DNA of 36,318 bases. Origin: an uncultured Clostridia bacterium (lineage in GTDB: Bacteria; Bacillota; Clostridia; TANB77; CAG-465). Below the pieces are notes generated by a model. The model was not told the DNA's origin. It made no database searches and worked only from the letters and a program-made list of their open reading frames with translations. Of this stretch, positions 9,380 to 18,989 are shown piece by piece. Positions within the stretch are counted from its first letter, which is position 1. Each line of letters starts with the position of its first letter. The stretch spans positions 1 through 36,318 of the forward strand of contig CALXJE010000026.1 in assembly GCA_944388545.1 (NCBI GenBank). Direction: 5' to 3'. Position numbers and translations under genes: made by a program.

Positions 9380-9408
9380 TTGACAAATAAAAAAACTAGG
9401 TGTAAAAT
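9380..9408 (+). promoter_or_regulatory. sigma-A promoter of the ctsR operon
   Basis: A perfect TTGACA at 9380-9385, 17 bases, then TAAAAT at 9403-9408. The CtsR box begins four bases downstream, over the predicted transcription start, a placement that would block RNA polymerase. Confidence 0.9.
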
Positions 9409-9411
9409 TAT

Positions 9412-9428
9412 AGTCAGAAAAGGTCAAA
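9412..9428 (+). promoter_or_regulatory. CtsR operator (heptad direct repeat)
   Basis: AGTCAGA, three bases (AAA), GGTCAAA reproduces the CtsR heptad repeat (R-GTCAAA, N3, R-GTCAAA) with one mismatch. A looser second pair (GGTAAAA and GGACAAA) follows at 9430-9447. This predicts autoregulation of ctsR and heat induction of mcsA, mcsB and clpC. Confidence 0.88.
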
Positions 9429-9461
9429 AGGTAAAATAAGGACAAAGAAAGGATGATGGTA

Positions 9462-9914
9462 ATGAATTTAGTAGATGTTATAGAGCAATATATTAAAGAA
9501 GAGGTAAACAAATGCGATAATGATATTTTAGAAGTTAAACGTAGTGATTTAGCAGAGCTTTTTTCTTGTGTACCATCTCAAATTAATTATGTTATATCAA
9601 CTAGATTTGCCCCAGAGATGGGATTTTATGTTGAAACAAGAAGAGGTGGAGGAGGATATATTCGTATTAAGAAAATACCTGCTTACGAAGATGATATAGT
9701 TAATAATATTTTTGACAAGATTGGTAATAAAATGTCACAGCGTGTCGTAAATGTGTACTTAGATGCACTTTTGGATTACAATGTTATTGAAAAAGATACA
9801 GCTAAAATAATAAAGGTTGCAACTTCCGATAAATCATTGCAAAATCTAAGTCAGGAAGAAAAAGATATTACTAGAGCAAGTATATTTAAAAATATTATTT
9901 TAAATGTTATATAA
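9462..9914 (+). CDS. ctsR: transcriptional repressor CtsR
   Basis: CtsR is the dimeric winged-helix repressor of class III heat-shock genes in Gram-positive bacteria, inactivated by heat and by McsB. The 150-residue protein shows the recognition helix VPSQINYVISTRF near residues 36-48 and the glycine-rich wing RRGGGGYIRI that reads the minor groove, followed by the C-terminal helical domain. I choose ATG 9462 (start MNLVDVIEQYI), which has nine bases to the AAAGG and matches family N-termini; ATG 9453 and 9456 are too close to it. It is the first gene of the operon and has its own operator upstream. Confidence 0.95.
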   Translation: MNLVDVIEQYIKEEVNKCDNDILEVKRSDLAELFSCVPSQINYVISTRFAPEMGFYVETRRGGGGYIRIKKIPAYEDDIVNNIFDKIGNKMSQRVVNVYLDALLDYNVIEKDTAKIIKVATSDKSLQNLSQEEKDITRASIFKNIILNVI

Positions 9915-9929
9915 AAAGGAGTGGTTTTT

Positions 9930-10409
9930 ATGTTATGTAATAATTGTGGAAAAAAAGAGGCAACAGTCAGATATGAGGAGAATGTAAATGGAGATAAGAA
10001 AAAAATAAATTTGTGTAAAGAGTGTAGTGATAAACTAGGAATATTTAATATGAATTTTATGGATAATATGCTTTTGTCATTTTTTGATGAACCAGTAAGT
10101 GTCGGCATAGGAAAGGTAAAGGAAGCAATATGCCCTAAGTGTGGATATAGTTTTTCTGATTATACTAGTACAGGACTTCTTGGATGTGATAGGTGCTACG
10201 ATACATTTGAAGCTAAATTAGAACCAATATTATATAAACTACATGGGAAACCACAGCATATAAAGGGCAAAACAAAAAATAGAAAACCTAAAAATAAAAT
10301 AGAAGAGTTAAGACAGGAATTAGACAATGCAATAAAAGATGAGGAGTATGAAAAAGCAGCCAAACTTAGAGATGAAATTAGGAACTTAAAAGAAAGAGGT
10401 GAATTTTAA
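9930..10409 (+). CDS. mcsA: McsA, zinc-binding activator of the McsB arginine kinase
   Basis: McsA activates McsB and so controls CtsR release and delivery of substrates to ClpC. The 159-residue protein has paired Cys motifs (CNNC at residues 3-6, CKEC, CPKC, CDRC) for zinc binding, and a C-terminal UVR motif (EELRQELDNAIKDEEYEKAAKLRDE). Start at ATG 9930 after an AAAAAGGAG; the GTG at 9921 lies in the ribosome binding site. Its TAA shares one base with the mcsB ATG, implying translational coupling. Confidence 0.95.
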   Translation: MLCNNCGKKEATVRYEENVNGDKKKINLCKECSDKLGIFNMNFMDNMLLSFFDEPVSVGIGKVKEAICPKCGYSFSDYTSTGLLGCDRCYDTFEAKLEPILYKLHGKPQHIKGKTKNRKPKNKIEELRQELDNAIKDEEYEKAAKLRDEIRNLKERGEF

Positions 10410-11401
10410 TGTGGTATTATAACATAGGAAAAGATGGTATAGCCATATCTTCAAGGGTGAGGTTTGCAAGAAACATAAAAGACTTTAAATTTCCACACTT
10501 AATGGATAAACAAAATGCGGATAATTTATTTAATTATATTGATGGTATATTAGAAGATAAAGCTAAACTTTTAAAACTAAGTGATATAGATGATACTACA
10601 TTAAATAGCTTAGTTGAACGTCATCTTATATCTAAGGAGTTTACAACAGATAAAGATAAAAGAGCAGTTATATTAAATGAAGACTGCAGTTTAAGCATAA
10701 TGCTAAATGAAGAAGATCATTTGAGAATACAAGGATTTTCAAGTGGTGACGATATACAAAAAGCATATAATATAGCAAAAAAAGCAGAAGAGGAAATAGG
10801 TAAAAAACTAGAGTATGCAACTCATGAAAAATTTGGATATTTAACAGCTTGCCCAACCAATACGGGCTCTGGTATGAGAGTTTCTATAATGTTGCATTTA
10901 CCTGCACTTACTAAACTTGGGTATATATCTAAACTTCTTCAAGAAGCAGCTACATTTGGAATAGCAATAAGAGGACTTTATGGAGAGAATACGGTTGCTG
11001 AAGGGCATATATATCAAATATCAAATCAAAAGACTATGGGTATGACAGATGAAGAGATAATGACAAATGTAGAAAAAATTATGAAAAGTATAATAAAACA
11101 AGAAAAAAGAGCAAGAAGTATATTAATGGAGGATAAAATATATTTTGAAGATAAAGTAATGAGATCTTTAGGAACTTTAAAATATGCAAGAAGAATTGAT
11201 ACTAAAGAAGCAGAAAAACATATATCTACTGTTAGAATGGGTATTAGTGAAGGAGTAATAAAAGATGTTGATGCTAATTTGATCCAAAAAATAAGTGTTA
11301 ACGTTTATCCGAATATGCTTCAAATTGAATTAAAGAAAAACATGGAAGAAGATCAAAGAGATATAGAGAGAAGTAAATATATAAGGAAGGAGTTGAATTA
11401 A
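10409..11401 (+). CDS. mcsB: protein arginine kinase McsB
   Basis: McsB phosphorylates arginine in proteins, marking them for ClpC-ClpP and relieving CtsR repression. The 330-residue product has the bacterial phosphagen-kinase-like domain: ISSRVRFARNIKDFKFP near the start, the nucleotide-binding CPTNTGSGMRVSIMLHLP region, and RGLYGEN. The start overlaps the mcsA stop by one base and the clpC start is two bases after its stop, a tightly packed operon. Confidence 0.95.
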   Translation: MWYYNIGKDGIAISSRVRFARNIKDFKFPHLMDKQNADNLFNYIDGILEDKAKLLKLSDIDDTTLNSLVERHLISKEFTTDKDKRAVILNEDCSLSIMLNEEDHLRIQGFSSGDDIQKAYNIAKKAEEEIGKKLEYATHEKFGYLTACPTNTGSGMRVSIMLHLPALTKLGYISKLLQEAATFGIAIRGLYGENTVAEGHIYQISNQKTMGMTDEEIMTNVEKIMKSIIKQEKRARSILMEDKIYFEDKVMRSLGTLKYARRIDTKEAEKHISTVRMGISEGVIKDVDANLIQKISVNVYPNMLQIELKKNMEEDQRDIERSKYIRKELN

Positions 11402-11402
11402 T

Positions 11403-13823
11403 ATGTACGAATTTACAGAAAGAGCAGCAGCAGCTTTAGATTATGCTAAAGACTTTGCAGTAGAACATAACTATAGTTATATAGGAACAGAGCACATACT
11501 ATACGGATTAGTAAAAGAAGGAGAAGGCTTAGCCGCAAAAATATTATTAAATCAAGGTGTAACATTAAACTATATAGAACAAGAGATAATAAAGATAGAT
11601 GGAGTAATGACAACTAAAGAATTTGATGAACCTGAACTTACTCCAAGAGCTAAAAGAATAGTTGAAAACAGTATAAGAGAATCTAAAAGAATGAATCATA
11701 ATTATATTGGTACAGAACATATACTTTTAGCATTAATGAGAGAAATAGATAGTGTTGCAGTTAGAATATTAATTGAAGCAAATGTTGATCCACAAAAATT
11801 ATTTGCAGAACTTCTTAAACTCATAAGTGATGATAGTCCAATATCAGCATTTTCTAGTGAACCTAAAGATGTTAATACTCCTGTACTTAATCAATATTCA
11901 AAGGATTTAACAAGTTTAGCAAAAGAAAATAAATTAGATCCAGTTATAGGAAGAGAAGCTGAAGTTGAAAGAATTGTAGAGATATTAAGTAGAAGGACTA
12001 AAAATAATCCAGTCTTAATAGGAGAACCTGGAGTAGGTAAAACAGCGGTTGTAGAAGGCCTTGCAACATGTATCGTAGAAGGAAAAGTTCCTGAAGTATT
12101 AAAAGGAAAAAGAGTTGTATCATTAGATATGTCATCTATGATAGCAGGTGCAAAATATAGAGGAGATTTTGAAGAAAGATTAAAAAAATGTCTTGCTGAA
12201 ATTAAAAAGAATGGAAACATTGTTCTTTTTATAGATGAATTACATACTATAATTGGAGCAGGATCTGCAGAAGGAGCCATGGATGCAGCTAATATTTTAA
12301 AACCTCTTCTTTCAAGAGGTGAAGTTCAAATAATAGGAGCAACAACATTAAATGAATACAGAAAATATATAGAAAAAGATGCTGCACTTGAAAGAAGATT
12401 TCAAAGTGTTATTGTATCTGAGCCAAGTCCTGAAGATGCAATTTTAATACTTAAAGGGTTAAGAGATAAATACGAAGCACATCATAAAGTAAAAATAACA
12501 GATGAAGCAATAGGTGCAGCAGTAAAATTAAGTGTAAGATATATTAATGATAGATATCTTCCAGATAAAGCTATAGATTTAATAGATGAAGCATCATCTA
12601 AAGTTAAACTTAAAAATATAACTGAGCCAGAAAGTGTTAATAAACTTGTTAAGAAAGTAGAGAAATTAAACAAAGAAAAAGAAGAAGCTGTAATATCACA
12701 AGACTTTGAAAAAGCAGCAAAAGTAAGAGATGAAGAAAAGAAAGCTAAAGAGGCACTTTTAAAAGCAAGAAAAAAATGGGAAGAAGAAAGTAAATCAGAT
12801 AAAATTTTGGTTACAAAAGAAGATGTTTGTGAAATTATAGCAAGAAGTATTAAAGTTCCTGTTACAAAACTTACTGAAACAGAAGGAGAAAATTTAAAAA
12901 ACTTAGACAAAATTCTAAAAAAGAGAGTTATAGGCCAAGACGAAGCAGTAGAATCTTTAGCTAGAGCTATAAAAAGAGGAAGAGTAGGTTTAAAAGATCC
13001 AAAAAGACCAATAGGTTCATTTATGTTACTTGGACCAACTGGTGTAGGTAAAACAGAACTTACTAAGGCATTATCAGAAGCTTTGTTTAATGATGAAAAT
13101 GCAATGATAAGACTTGATATGTCTGAATATATGGAACCACACAGTGTTTCTAAACTTATAGGTTCACCTCCAGGATATGTAGGATATGAAGATGGCGGTC
13201 AGCTTACTGAAAAAGTAAGAAGAAAACCATACAGCATAGTTCTTTTTGATGAAATAGAGAAAGCTCATCCTGATGTATTTAATATGCTTCTTCAAATACT
13301 AGAAGATGGAAGACTTACAGACTCTAACGGAAGAGTAGTTAATTTTAAAAATACCGTTATAATAATGACATCAAATGCCGGAATAAAAAATATAACAGAT
13401 AAAAAACATATTGGCTTTGTATCTAAAGCAGATAAAGAAAAAGACTATGATGAAATGAAAAATGAAGTTCAAAGTGAACTTAAAAAAATATTTAGACCAG
13501 AATTCTTAAATAGGCTAGATGAAATTATAATATTTAGAAAATTAGATGAACCTAGTGTAGAAAAAATTACAAAGCTTATGCTTGATGAATTCGCTAAAAG
13601 ATTAGAAGCACAAGAAATAAAAGTAAAATTTACTGATGAATTAATAAAACATATAAGTAAAGTTGGTTTTGATGATGTGTATGGTGCAAGACCTTTAAGA
13701 CGTGCAATTCAAAGAGAAATAGAAGATAAATTTGCAGAAGAAATGTTAGATAACAAAGTAAAAGTAAAAGATAGCGTAATAGTTGATTATATAGATGGAA
13801 AAGTTAAAATAGCTAAAAAATAA
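11403..13823 (+). CDS. clpC: ATP-dependent Clp protease ATP-binding subunit ClpC
   Basis: ClpC is the AAA+ unfoldase that feeds ClpP and handles McsB-marked substrates. The 806-residue protein shows two N-terminal Clp repeats (YIGTEHIL occurs twice, near residues 27 and 101), Walker A GEPGVGKT at 207-214, a middle domain with a UVR-type motif (SQDFEKAAKVRDEEKKA) around residue 430 for McsA/McsB-type partners, a second Walker A GPTGVGKT at 544-551, and Walker B LFDEIEKAHPDVFN. It is the last gene of the CtsR-controlled operon; I see no strong terminator before the next promoter. Confidence 0.97.
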   Translation: MYEFTERAAAALDYAKDFAVEHNYSYIGTEHILYGLVKEGEGLAAKILLNQGVTLNYIEQEIIKIDGVMTTKEFDEPELTPRAKRIVENSIRESKRMNHNYIGTEHILLALMREIDSVAVRILIEANVDPQKLFAELLKLISDDSPISAFSSEPKDVNTPVLNQYSKDLTSLAKENKLDPVIGREAEVERIVEILSRRTKNNPVLIGEPGVGKTAVVEGLATCIVEGKVPEVLKGKRVVSLDMSSMIAGAKYRGDFEERLKKCLAEIKKNGNIVLFIDELHTIIGAGSAEGAMDAANILKPLLSRGEVQIIGATTLNEYRKYIEKDAALERRFQSVIVSEPSPEDAILILKGLRDKYEAHHKVKITDEAIGAAVKLSVRYINDRYLPDKAIDLIDEASSKVKLKNITEPESVNKLVKKVEKLNKEKEEAVISQDFEKAAKVRDEEKKAKEALLKARKKWEEESKSDKILVTKEDVCEIIARSIKVPVTKLTETEGENLKNLDKILKKRVIGQDEAVESLARAIKRGRVGLKDPKRPIGSFMLLGPTGVGKTELTKALSEALFNDENAMIRLDMSEYMEPHSVSKLIGSPPGYVGYEDGGQLTEKVRRKPYSIVLFDEIEKAHPDVFNMLLQILEDGRLTDSNGRVVNFKNTVIIMTSNAGIKNITDKKHIGFVSKADKEKDYDEMKNEVQSELKKIFRPEFLNRLDEIIIFRKLDEPSVEKITKLMLDEFAKRLEAQEIKVKFTDELIKHISKVGFDDVYGARPLRRAIQREIEDKFAEEMLDNKVKVKDSVIVDYIDGKVKIAKK

Positions 13824-13847
13824 ATTACATAATTTTGCAAAAAATAC

Positions 13848-13876
13848 TTGCATTTAATAAATTTTAATAGTATAAT
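13848..13876 (+). promoter_or_regulatory. sigma-A promoter of the rimP-nusA-infB operon
   Basis: TTGCAT (13848-13853), 17 bases, perfect TATAAT (13871-13876). The predicted start near 13883 leaves a leader of about 95 bases containing a stable hairpin. Confidence 0.88.
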
Positions 13877-13899
13877 TTATATATCAATTTAGGTTATGC

Positions 13900-13932
13900 T
13901 TAAGTGAGAGGGCAATTAGTCCTCTCACTTAA
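13900..13932 (+). promoter_or_regulatory. 12-bp perfect hairpin in the rimP operon leader
   Basis: Arms 13900-13911 and 13921-13932 (TTAAGTGAGAGG and its complement) pair perfectly around a nine-base loop. No T-run follows, so it is not a standard terminator. It lies about 17 bases into the predicted transcript and could stabilise the mRNA or be a site of NusA or ribosome-related control. Confidence 0.7.
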
Positions 13933-13977
13933 ACATATATAGTAAGGAAAATAATATATTAGAAAAGGAGGGAAGTT

Positions 13978-14442
13978 ATGTCCCAACTAACAGATAAAGT
14001 TGAAAATGCTATTAAACAAAATATTGTAGATTTAGGATTAGAACTAGAATATACTGAACTTGTAAAAGAAGGAGAAAACAATATTTATAGAATAGTCATA
14101 GATAAGCCAAATGATAAAGTTTCAGTAGATGATTGTGAAGCTTTAAGTAGAAGTGTAGAAGAAATAGTAGATAAATTCGTTAATGTAAGTGGCGGATATG
14201 TACTTGAAGTATCATCAGCTGGACTTGAGAGACAGTTAAAAAATCATAAACTATATGAAAAATATATAGGGTATGAAATTAGAGTTAAACTATTTAAAAA
14301 AATTGATGACGAAAAAGAACTTGTAGGTAAACTTGTAGAGGTTAATGATAATGATATCGTAATTGAAAAAGACAATAATACTATTAAAATAGATTCAAGT
14401 AATATTGCGCATGCAAACACTGTATATAATTTTGAAAGTTAA
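13978..14442 (+). CDS. rimP: ribosome maturation factor RimP
   Basis: RimP helps assemble the 30S subunit. The 154-residue protein has the two-domain family pattern: an N-terminal alpha/beta domain containing VSVDDCEALSRSVEEIVD, the SGGYVLEVSSAGLERQL motif at about residues 75-91, and a C-terminal Sm-like beta barrel (GYEIRVKLFKKIDDEKELVGKL). A strong AAAGGAGGG ribosome binding site precedes ATG 13978. It is the usual first gene of the nusA-infB operon. Confidence 0.94.
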   Translation: MSQLTDKVENAIKQNIVDLGLELEYTELVKEGENNIYRIVIDKPNDKVSVDDCEALSRSVEEIVDKFVNVSGGYVLEVSSAGLERQLKNHKLYEKYIGYEIRVKLFKKIDDEKELVGKLVEVNDNDIVIEKDNNTIKIDSSNIAHANTVYNFES

Positions 14443-14465
14443 ATATATTTTGGAGGGATTAAAAA

Positions 14466-15536
14466 ATGAAAAGTGAAAAAGTTAATGCTAAAGAATTATT
14501 ACAAGCATTAGATGAATTACAGACTGAAAAAGGTATAACAAAGGAGTATATGATTGAATCATTAAAACTTGCTTTAGAAGCAGCATATAAAAAAAATTAT
14601 GAAACAAAAGAAGAAGTAAATATCGATATTGATGAAATTACAGGAAATATAAAAGTGTATGCTGTTAAAACTGTTGTAGAAAATGTAGAAGATAATGATA
14701 CAGAAATATCTTTAGAAGATGCAAAAGAAATAACTAAAAGAGCAAAAATAGGTAGTACAGTAAATATAGAAGTTACTCCTAAAAACTTTGGAAGAATTGC
14801 CGCATCTGCAGGAAAACAAATAATAATTCAAAGAGTAAGAGAGGCAGAAAAAAACTTAGTATTAACTCAATATAGTGATAAACAAGGTGAAATAGTAGTA
14901 GGTGTAGTACAAAGAACAGATAAAATGGGTATGATAGTAGACTTAGGTAGAGTTGAAGCTATGATACCTTCAAGAGAACTAGTGCCATCAGAAATCTACG
15001 AGTCACACCAAAGAATAAAAGCATATGTACTAAGCGTAGAAGATTCTGGAAAATTTGGACCACAAATAATACTTTCTAGAAAATCACCGGATTTTGTAAA
15101 AAAGTTATTTGAACTAGAAGTTCCAGAAATAGAAGAAGGATTAGTTGAAATCAAAGCAGTAGCAAGAGAAGCAGGTTATAGAACTAAAATAGCTGTTTCA
15201 TCAGACGATGAAAATATAGATCCTGTTGGAGCATGTATTGGTAAAAAAGGTGTTAGAAAAGATTCAGTTTCAAAAGAACTAAATGGAGAAAAAATAGATA
15301 TAATACCATATACAGATGATTTGCCAAGTTTTATAGTTAATGCTCTATCACCAGCAGAAATACTTGCAATAGATATTAATGAAGATGAAAATATTGCAAC
15401 TATAGTAGTTCCTGATGACAAATTTGCATTAGCGATAGGTGCAAGGGGGCAAAATGTTAAACTTGCAGCAATATTAACAGGATGGAAGATAGATATTAAG
15501 AAAAGATCAGATATAGAAAATCAGATAGTAGAATAA
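14466..15536 (+). CDS. nusA: transcription termination/antitermination factor NusA
   Basis: NusA binds RNA polymerase and nascent RNA and modulates pausing and intrinsic termination. The 356-residue protein is the short Gram-positive form without C-terminal acidic repeats. In order: N-terminal polymerase-binding domain (1-130), S1 domain (GEIVVGVVQRTDKMGMIVDLG, about 140-205), KH1 containing GACIGKKGVRKDSVSKEL, and KH2 with the late FALAIGARGQNVKLAA loop. It follows rimP by 23 bases. Confidence 0.96.
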   Translation: MKSEKVNAKELLQALDELQTEKGITKEYMIESLKLALEAAYKKNYETKEEVNIDIDEITGNIKVYAVKTVVENVEDNDTEISLEDAKEITKRAKIGSTVNIEVTPKNFGRIAASAGKQIIIQRVREAEKNLVLTQYSDKQGEIVVGVVQRTDKMGMIVDLGRVEAMIPSRELVPSEIYESHQRIKAYVLSVEDSGKFGPQIILSRKSPDFVKKLFELEVPEIEEGLVEIKAVAREAGYRTKIAVSSDDENIDPVGACIGKKGVRKDSVSKELNGEKIDIIPYTDDLPSFIVNALSPAEILAIDINEDENIATIVVPDDKFALAIGARGQNVKLAAILTGWKIDIKKRSDIENQIVE

Positions 15537-15565
15537 AATATTTCATTTTAGGAGGTAAAACTTAG

Positions 15566-15817
15566 ATGAAATGTATAAGAACATGTATAGCATGTAGGAA
15601 GAAAGCAAATAAATATGATCTTATTAGAATAACCTCAGATAATGGAGAGGCAAAATTTGATGTTAGTAAAAAAGAAAATGCAAGAGGATTATATATTTGC
15701 AATAACAAAGAATGTATAAAAAAACTTCTTAAAATGAAAAATATAAATAAGGTAATTAAAAATGGTATAAAGGCAGATAGCCTAAAAAGATTATTAGTTG
15801 AAATGGAGGATATGTAA
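15566..15817 (+). CDS. rnpM: YlxR/RnpM family RNA-binding protein
   Basis: This 83-residue protein has the family N-terminus [17 protein letters not shown], the [15 protein letters not shown] motif and a basic C-terminal half. In Bacillus the family member has been described as a modulator of RNase P (RnpM). It sits between nusA and infB as usual, but the ylxQ (L7Ae-like) gene that often separates it from infB is absent. An AGGAGG ribosome binding site lies 10 bases upstream. Confidence 0.92.
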   Translation: MKCIRTCIACRKKANKYDLIRITSDNGEAKFDVSKKENARGLYICNNKECIKKLLKMKNINKVIKNGIKADSLKRLLVEMEDM

Positions 15818-15818
15818 A

Positions 15819-18602
15819 TTGGGAAAAATGAAAGTGCATGAAATAGCAAAAGCTATTGGAGTAGGAACAAATGAGGTAATTGAAAAATTAAAAACTATGG
15901 GAATAGAAGTTAAAAGCCATCTATCTGCAGTAGATGATGATGTAGCAAATAAGATTATAAAAAGTAGTAAGAAGAATAGTAATGTTCCTCAAGCTGCAGA
16001 AAAATCTGTGTCTAAAGACCCAAAAGATAATAATCCTCATATTATTAGAAGAAAAGTTAAGGTTATAAGTACGGATGAAAAGGGTAATGAAATAGAAAAT
16101 ATTACAACTAAATCAGGAAACAGTATAGAAAGAAAAAGTATAGTTCATAAAACTGAGCCAAAAAATCAAAGTTATAGTAAAGAAGGTCTTGGGGTAGTTA
16201 AATCAAATTATTCAAAAAATAATTATAGGCATCAAAACAAAATAAATAATATAATTGTAACTAGAAATGGTAAACCAGTAGAGCAACCAAAAAAAGAAGA
16301 AACAAAATTAAAACAAGAAGTTTATGCAAACGAAAATAAAAATATAGGCAATGATAAACAAAATAAAGATAGCAGAAATAATAATTATGAAAAAAAACAA
16401 AATAGTTATGATAAAAAAGCGTACAATAACCAAGAAAGAAAACAATATAACCATAATTCTTCAAATAATAATCAAAGAAAACCATACAACAATAATGGGC
16501 AAAGAAAACAATACACAAATAACAGTACTACATATAAGGTAAATCAATACATTAAAGAGGCAAGTCAGACACCTGCTATAGAAAGAGAAACAAGAGATTA
16601 TAGTAGTAATGTATTAATGGATAAAAAGAAAAATATAGTAGAGAGAAATAGTGAATCAAAAAGAGAAAGATTAAATAAAAATCAGATGAGGGAAGCAGAT
16701 ACTAGATTAGAATTTAGTAAATTTAGAGGTATGCAAGTAGATTCTTCGTCTGATAATATGATGGAATTTTACGATAGAGGAGAATCTAATAGGAAATATG
16801 GCGCTAAGAAGAAAAAAGCAAAAACTCAAATGAATCATACAAAGATAATTCCTCTTACTGAAGTAACTCTTCCAGAGACAATGACAGTAAAAGAGTTTGC
16901 AGAAGCTGTAAAAACTCAAGCGGCCGATATAATTAAAAGATTATTTTCACTAGGAATAATGGCTACTGTAAATCAAGAAATTGACTTTGACACTGCATTT
17001 TTAGTAGCATCAGAGATGGGAATAAATGCTACTAAACAAGTTGTTGTTACAGAAGAAGATATTTTATTTGATGACTCTGAAGATGATATTGAAAACACTG
17101 TAACTAGACCACCAATAGTAACGGTAATGGGGCATGTTGACCATGGTAAAACTTCATTACTTGATAGAATTAGAAAAGCTAATGTAGTAAGTGGTGAAGC
17201 AGGTGGGATTACTCAACATATAGGTGCATATAAAGTAGGAGTAAATGGCAAAGAAATTACATTCTTAGACACTCCAGGACATGAAGCATTTACTGAGATG
17301 AGAGCAAGAGGAGCTCAAGTTACAGATATAGTGGTAATCGTGGTTGCAGCAGATGATGGAATTAAACCACAAACAAGAGAAGCAATAAGTCATGCTAAGG
17401 CAGCAGATGTCTCTATAATTGTTGCAATAAATAAAATAGATAAACCTACAGCTAATGTTGAAAAAGTTAAACAAGAATTATTAGAAGCTGAACTTATTCC
17501 AGAAGAATGGGGTGGAGATACTATTGTTGTTCCAGTATCTGCACATACAGGAGAAGGTATAGATAACTTACTTGAAATGATACTTTTAGTTGCGGAAATT
17601 AAAGATTTTAGAGCTAATCCTAATAAGCAGTCTAAAGGTACAGTTGTAGAAGCAAGACTTGATAAATCTAAAGGCTCAATTGCTTCTGTACTTGTTCAAA
17701 GAGGTACTTTAAATGTTGGGGATACTATTGTTGTTGGAGATATCGTAGGTAAAGTTCGTAGCATGACAAACGATAAGGGAGAAAAGGTAAAAAAAGCAGG
17801 TCCATCTACTCCTGTTGAAATTCTTGGTCTTCCTTCAGTTCCACAAACAGGTGATATATTCTATGAAGTTAAGGACGAGAAAACTGCTCATAAATTAGTG
17901 GAAAAAAGAAAAGCAAAAGCACGTATGGATTTAATCAAGAAAGGTTCTACAGTTACACTTGATGATTTATTTAGTCAGATTAAAGATGGAGAAATAAAAG
18001 AACTTAATGTTATAATAAAAGCTGATGTTCAAGGTTCTGTAGAAGCTATAAAAGATTCATTAATAAAACTATCCAATGATGAGGTAAGAGTTAAAGTGAT
18101 TCATAGTGCAGCAGGTGGAATTACTGAATCAGATGTTACACTTGCTAAAGTTTCTAATGCAATAATAATTGGATTTAATGTAAGACCAGATAGTCTAGCA
18201 GCATCACTTGCAGATAAAGAAAAAGTAGATTTAAGATTATATAATGTTATTTATGATGCAATTAACGATGTTGAAACAGCAATGAAAGGTATGCTTGCAC
18301 CTAAGTATAAAGAGGTATTACTTGGAACTGCTGAAGTAAGAAAAGTATTTAAAGCATCAAATATTGGAACAATAGCAGGTTCGTATATTACATCTGGAAA
18401 ACTTGTTAGGAATGCTTTAGTTAGAGTTGTTAGAGATTCTGTTGTAGTATTTGATGGAAAAATTGAATCTATAAAAAGAGAAAAAGACGATGTAAAGGAA
18501 GTAGCAGAAGGATATGAATGCGGTATTAAAATTGAAAAATATAACGATATTAAGGAATTAGACATATTAGAATGTTATGAAATGCAAGAGGAGCAAAGAT
18601 AG
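15819..18602 (+). CDS. infB: translation initiation factor IF-2
   Basis: IF-2 is the GTPase that positions initiator fMet-tRNA on the 30S subunit and promotes subunit joining. The 927-residue product has an N-terminal IF2N domain ([21 protein letters not shown]), a very long Asn/Lys/Gln/Tyr-rich disordered linker (about residues 55-330), a second IF2N ([19 protein letters not shown]), the G domain with GHVDHGKT at 438-445, DTPGHEAF and NKID, then beta-barrel and fMet-tRNA-binding domains. I choose TTG 15819, eight bases after GGAGGA; ATG 15828 is too far from it and the upstream ATG 15798 lies inside ylxR. Confidence 0.96.
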   Translation: MGKMKVHEIAKAIGVGTNEVIEKLKTMGIEVKSHLSAVDDDVANKIIKSSKKNSNVPQAAEKSVSKDPKDNNPHIIRRKVKVISTDEKGNEIENITTKSGNSIERKSIVHKTEPKNQSYSKEGLGVVKSNYSKNNYRHQNKINNIIVTRNGKPVEQPKKEETKLKQEVYANENKNIGNDKQNKDSRNNNYEKKQNSYDKKAYNNQERKQYNHNSSNNNQRKPYNNNGQRKQYTNNSTTYKVNQYIKEASQTPAIERETRDYSSNVLMDKKKNIVERNSESKRERLNKNQMREADTRLEFSKFRGMQVDSSSDNMMEFYDRGESNRKYGAKKKKAKTQMNHTKIIPLTEVTLPETMTVKEFAEAVKTQAADIIKRLFSLGIMATVNQEIDFDTAFLVASEMGINATKQVVVTEEDILFDDSEDDIENTVTRPPIVTVMGHVDHGKTSLLDRIRKANVVSGEAGGITQHIGAYKVGVNGKEITFLDTPGHEAFTEMRARGAQVTDIVVIVVAADDGIKPQTREAISHAKAADVSIIVAINKIDKPTANVEKVKQELLEAELIPEEWGGDTIVVPVSAHTGEGIDNLLEMILLVAEIKDFRANPNKQSKGTVVEARLDKSKGSIASVLVQRGTLNVGDTIVVGDIVGKVRSMTNDKGEKVKKAGPSTPVEILGLPSVPQTGDIFYEVKDEKTAHKLVEKRKAKARMDLIKKGSTVTLDDLFSQIKDGEIKELNVIIKADVQGSVEAIKDSLIKLSNDEVRVKVIHSAAGGITESDVTLAKVSNAIIIGFNVRPDSLAASLADKEKVDLRLYNVIYDAINDVETAMKGMLAPKYKEVLLGTAEVRKVFKASNIGTIAGSYITSGKLVRNALVRVVRDSVVVFDGKIESIKREKDDVKEVAEGYECGIKIEKYNDIKELDILECYEMQEEQR

Positions 18603-18603
18603 T

Positions 18604-18963
18604 ATGCATAAAATAGATAGATTAGAAGAGGATATAAAATATTATTTAAGTAATATAATATCTGAAAAAGTAAAAAATCCTAATGTGACTGGGATAATAA
18701 CAGTAACTTCAGTAAAAGTAACAAAAGATTTAAAATATGCAAAAGTGTATTTGAGTATATTTAATGCTAGAAGTAAAAATAAAGTTATAGAAGAAATAAG
18801 AAAATCAAAAGGATTTATTAAAAGAGAATTGAGTTTAGTATTAAAAGCAAGAAATATACCAGAATTAATTTTTGAAGAAGATGATTCTATGGAATATGGA
18901 AGTTATATGAATGATGTGATTAAAAAACTTAATATATCTCATGAGGAAAAGTTAGAAGATTAA
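18604..18963 (+). CDS. rbfA: 30S ribosome-binding factor RbfA
   Basis: RbfA is a cold-shock and 30S-maturation factor with a KH-like fold. The 119-residue product fits the family, with IKYYLSNIISEKVKNPNVTGIITVTSVKVTKDL near the start and ELIFEEDDSMEYG near the end. ATG 18604 has a GAGGAG ten bases upstream; the frame is open back to 18577, but that would overlap infB without a ribosome binding site. It follows infB by one base. Confidence 0.94.
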   Translation: MHKIDRLEEDIKYYLSNIISEKVKNPNVTGIITVTSVKVTKDLKYAKVYLSIFNARSKNKVIEEIRKSKGFIKRELSLVLKARNIPELIFEEDDSMEYGSYMNDVIKKLNISHEEKLED

Positions 18964-18989
18964 TAATTGTTAGGTGGTGAGGGATTTAA

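Noticed and set aside
13900-13932. Reading the hairpin as a terminator for clpC
   Set aside because: It lies downstream of a consensus promoter and has no T-run after it, so it is treated as a leader structure.
16351-16542. Extra + strand frame in the IF-2 linker
   Set aside because: It is in a shifted frame of a low-complexity A-rich tract; the infB frame is continuous through it.
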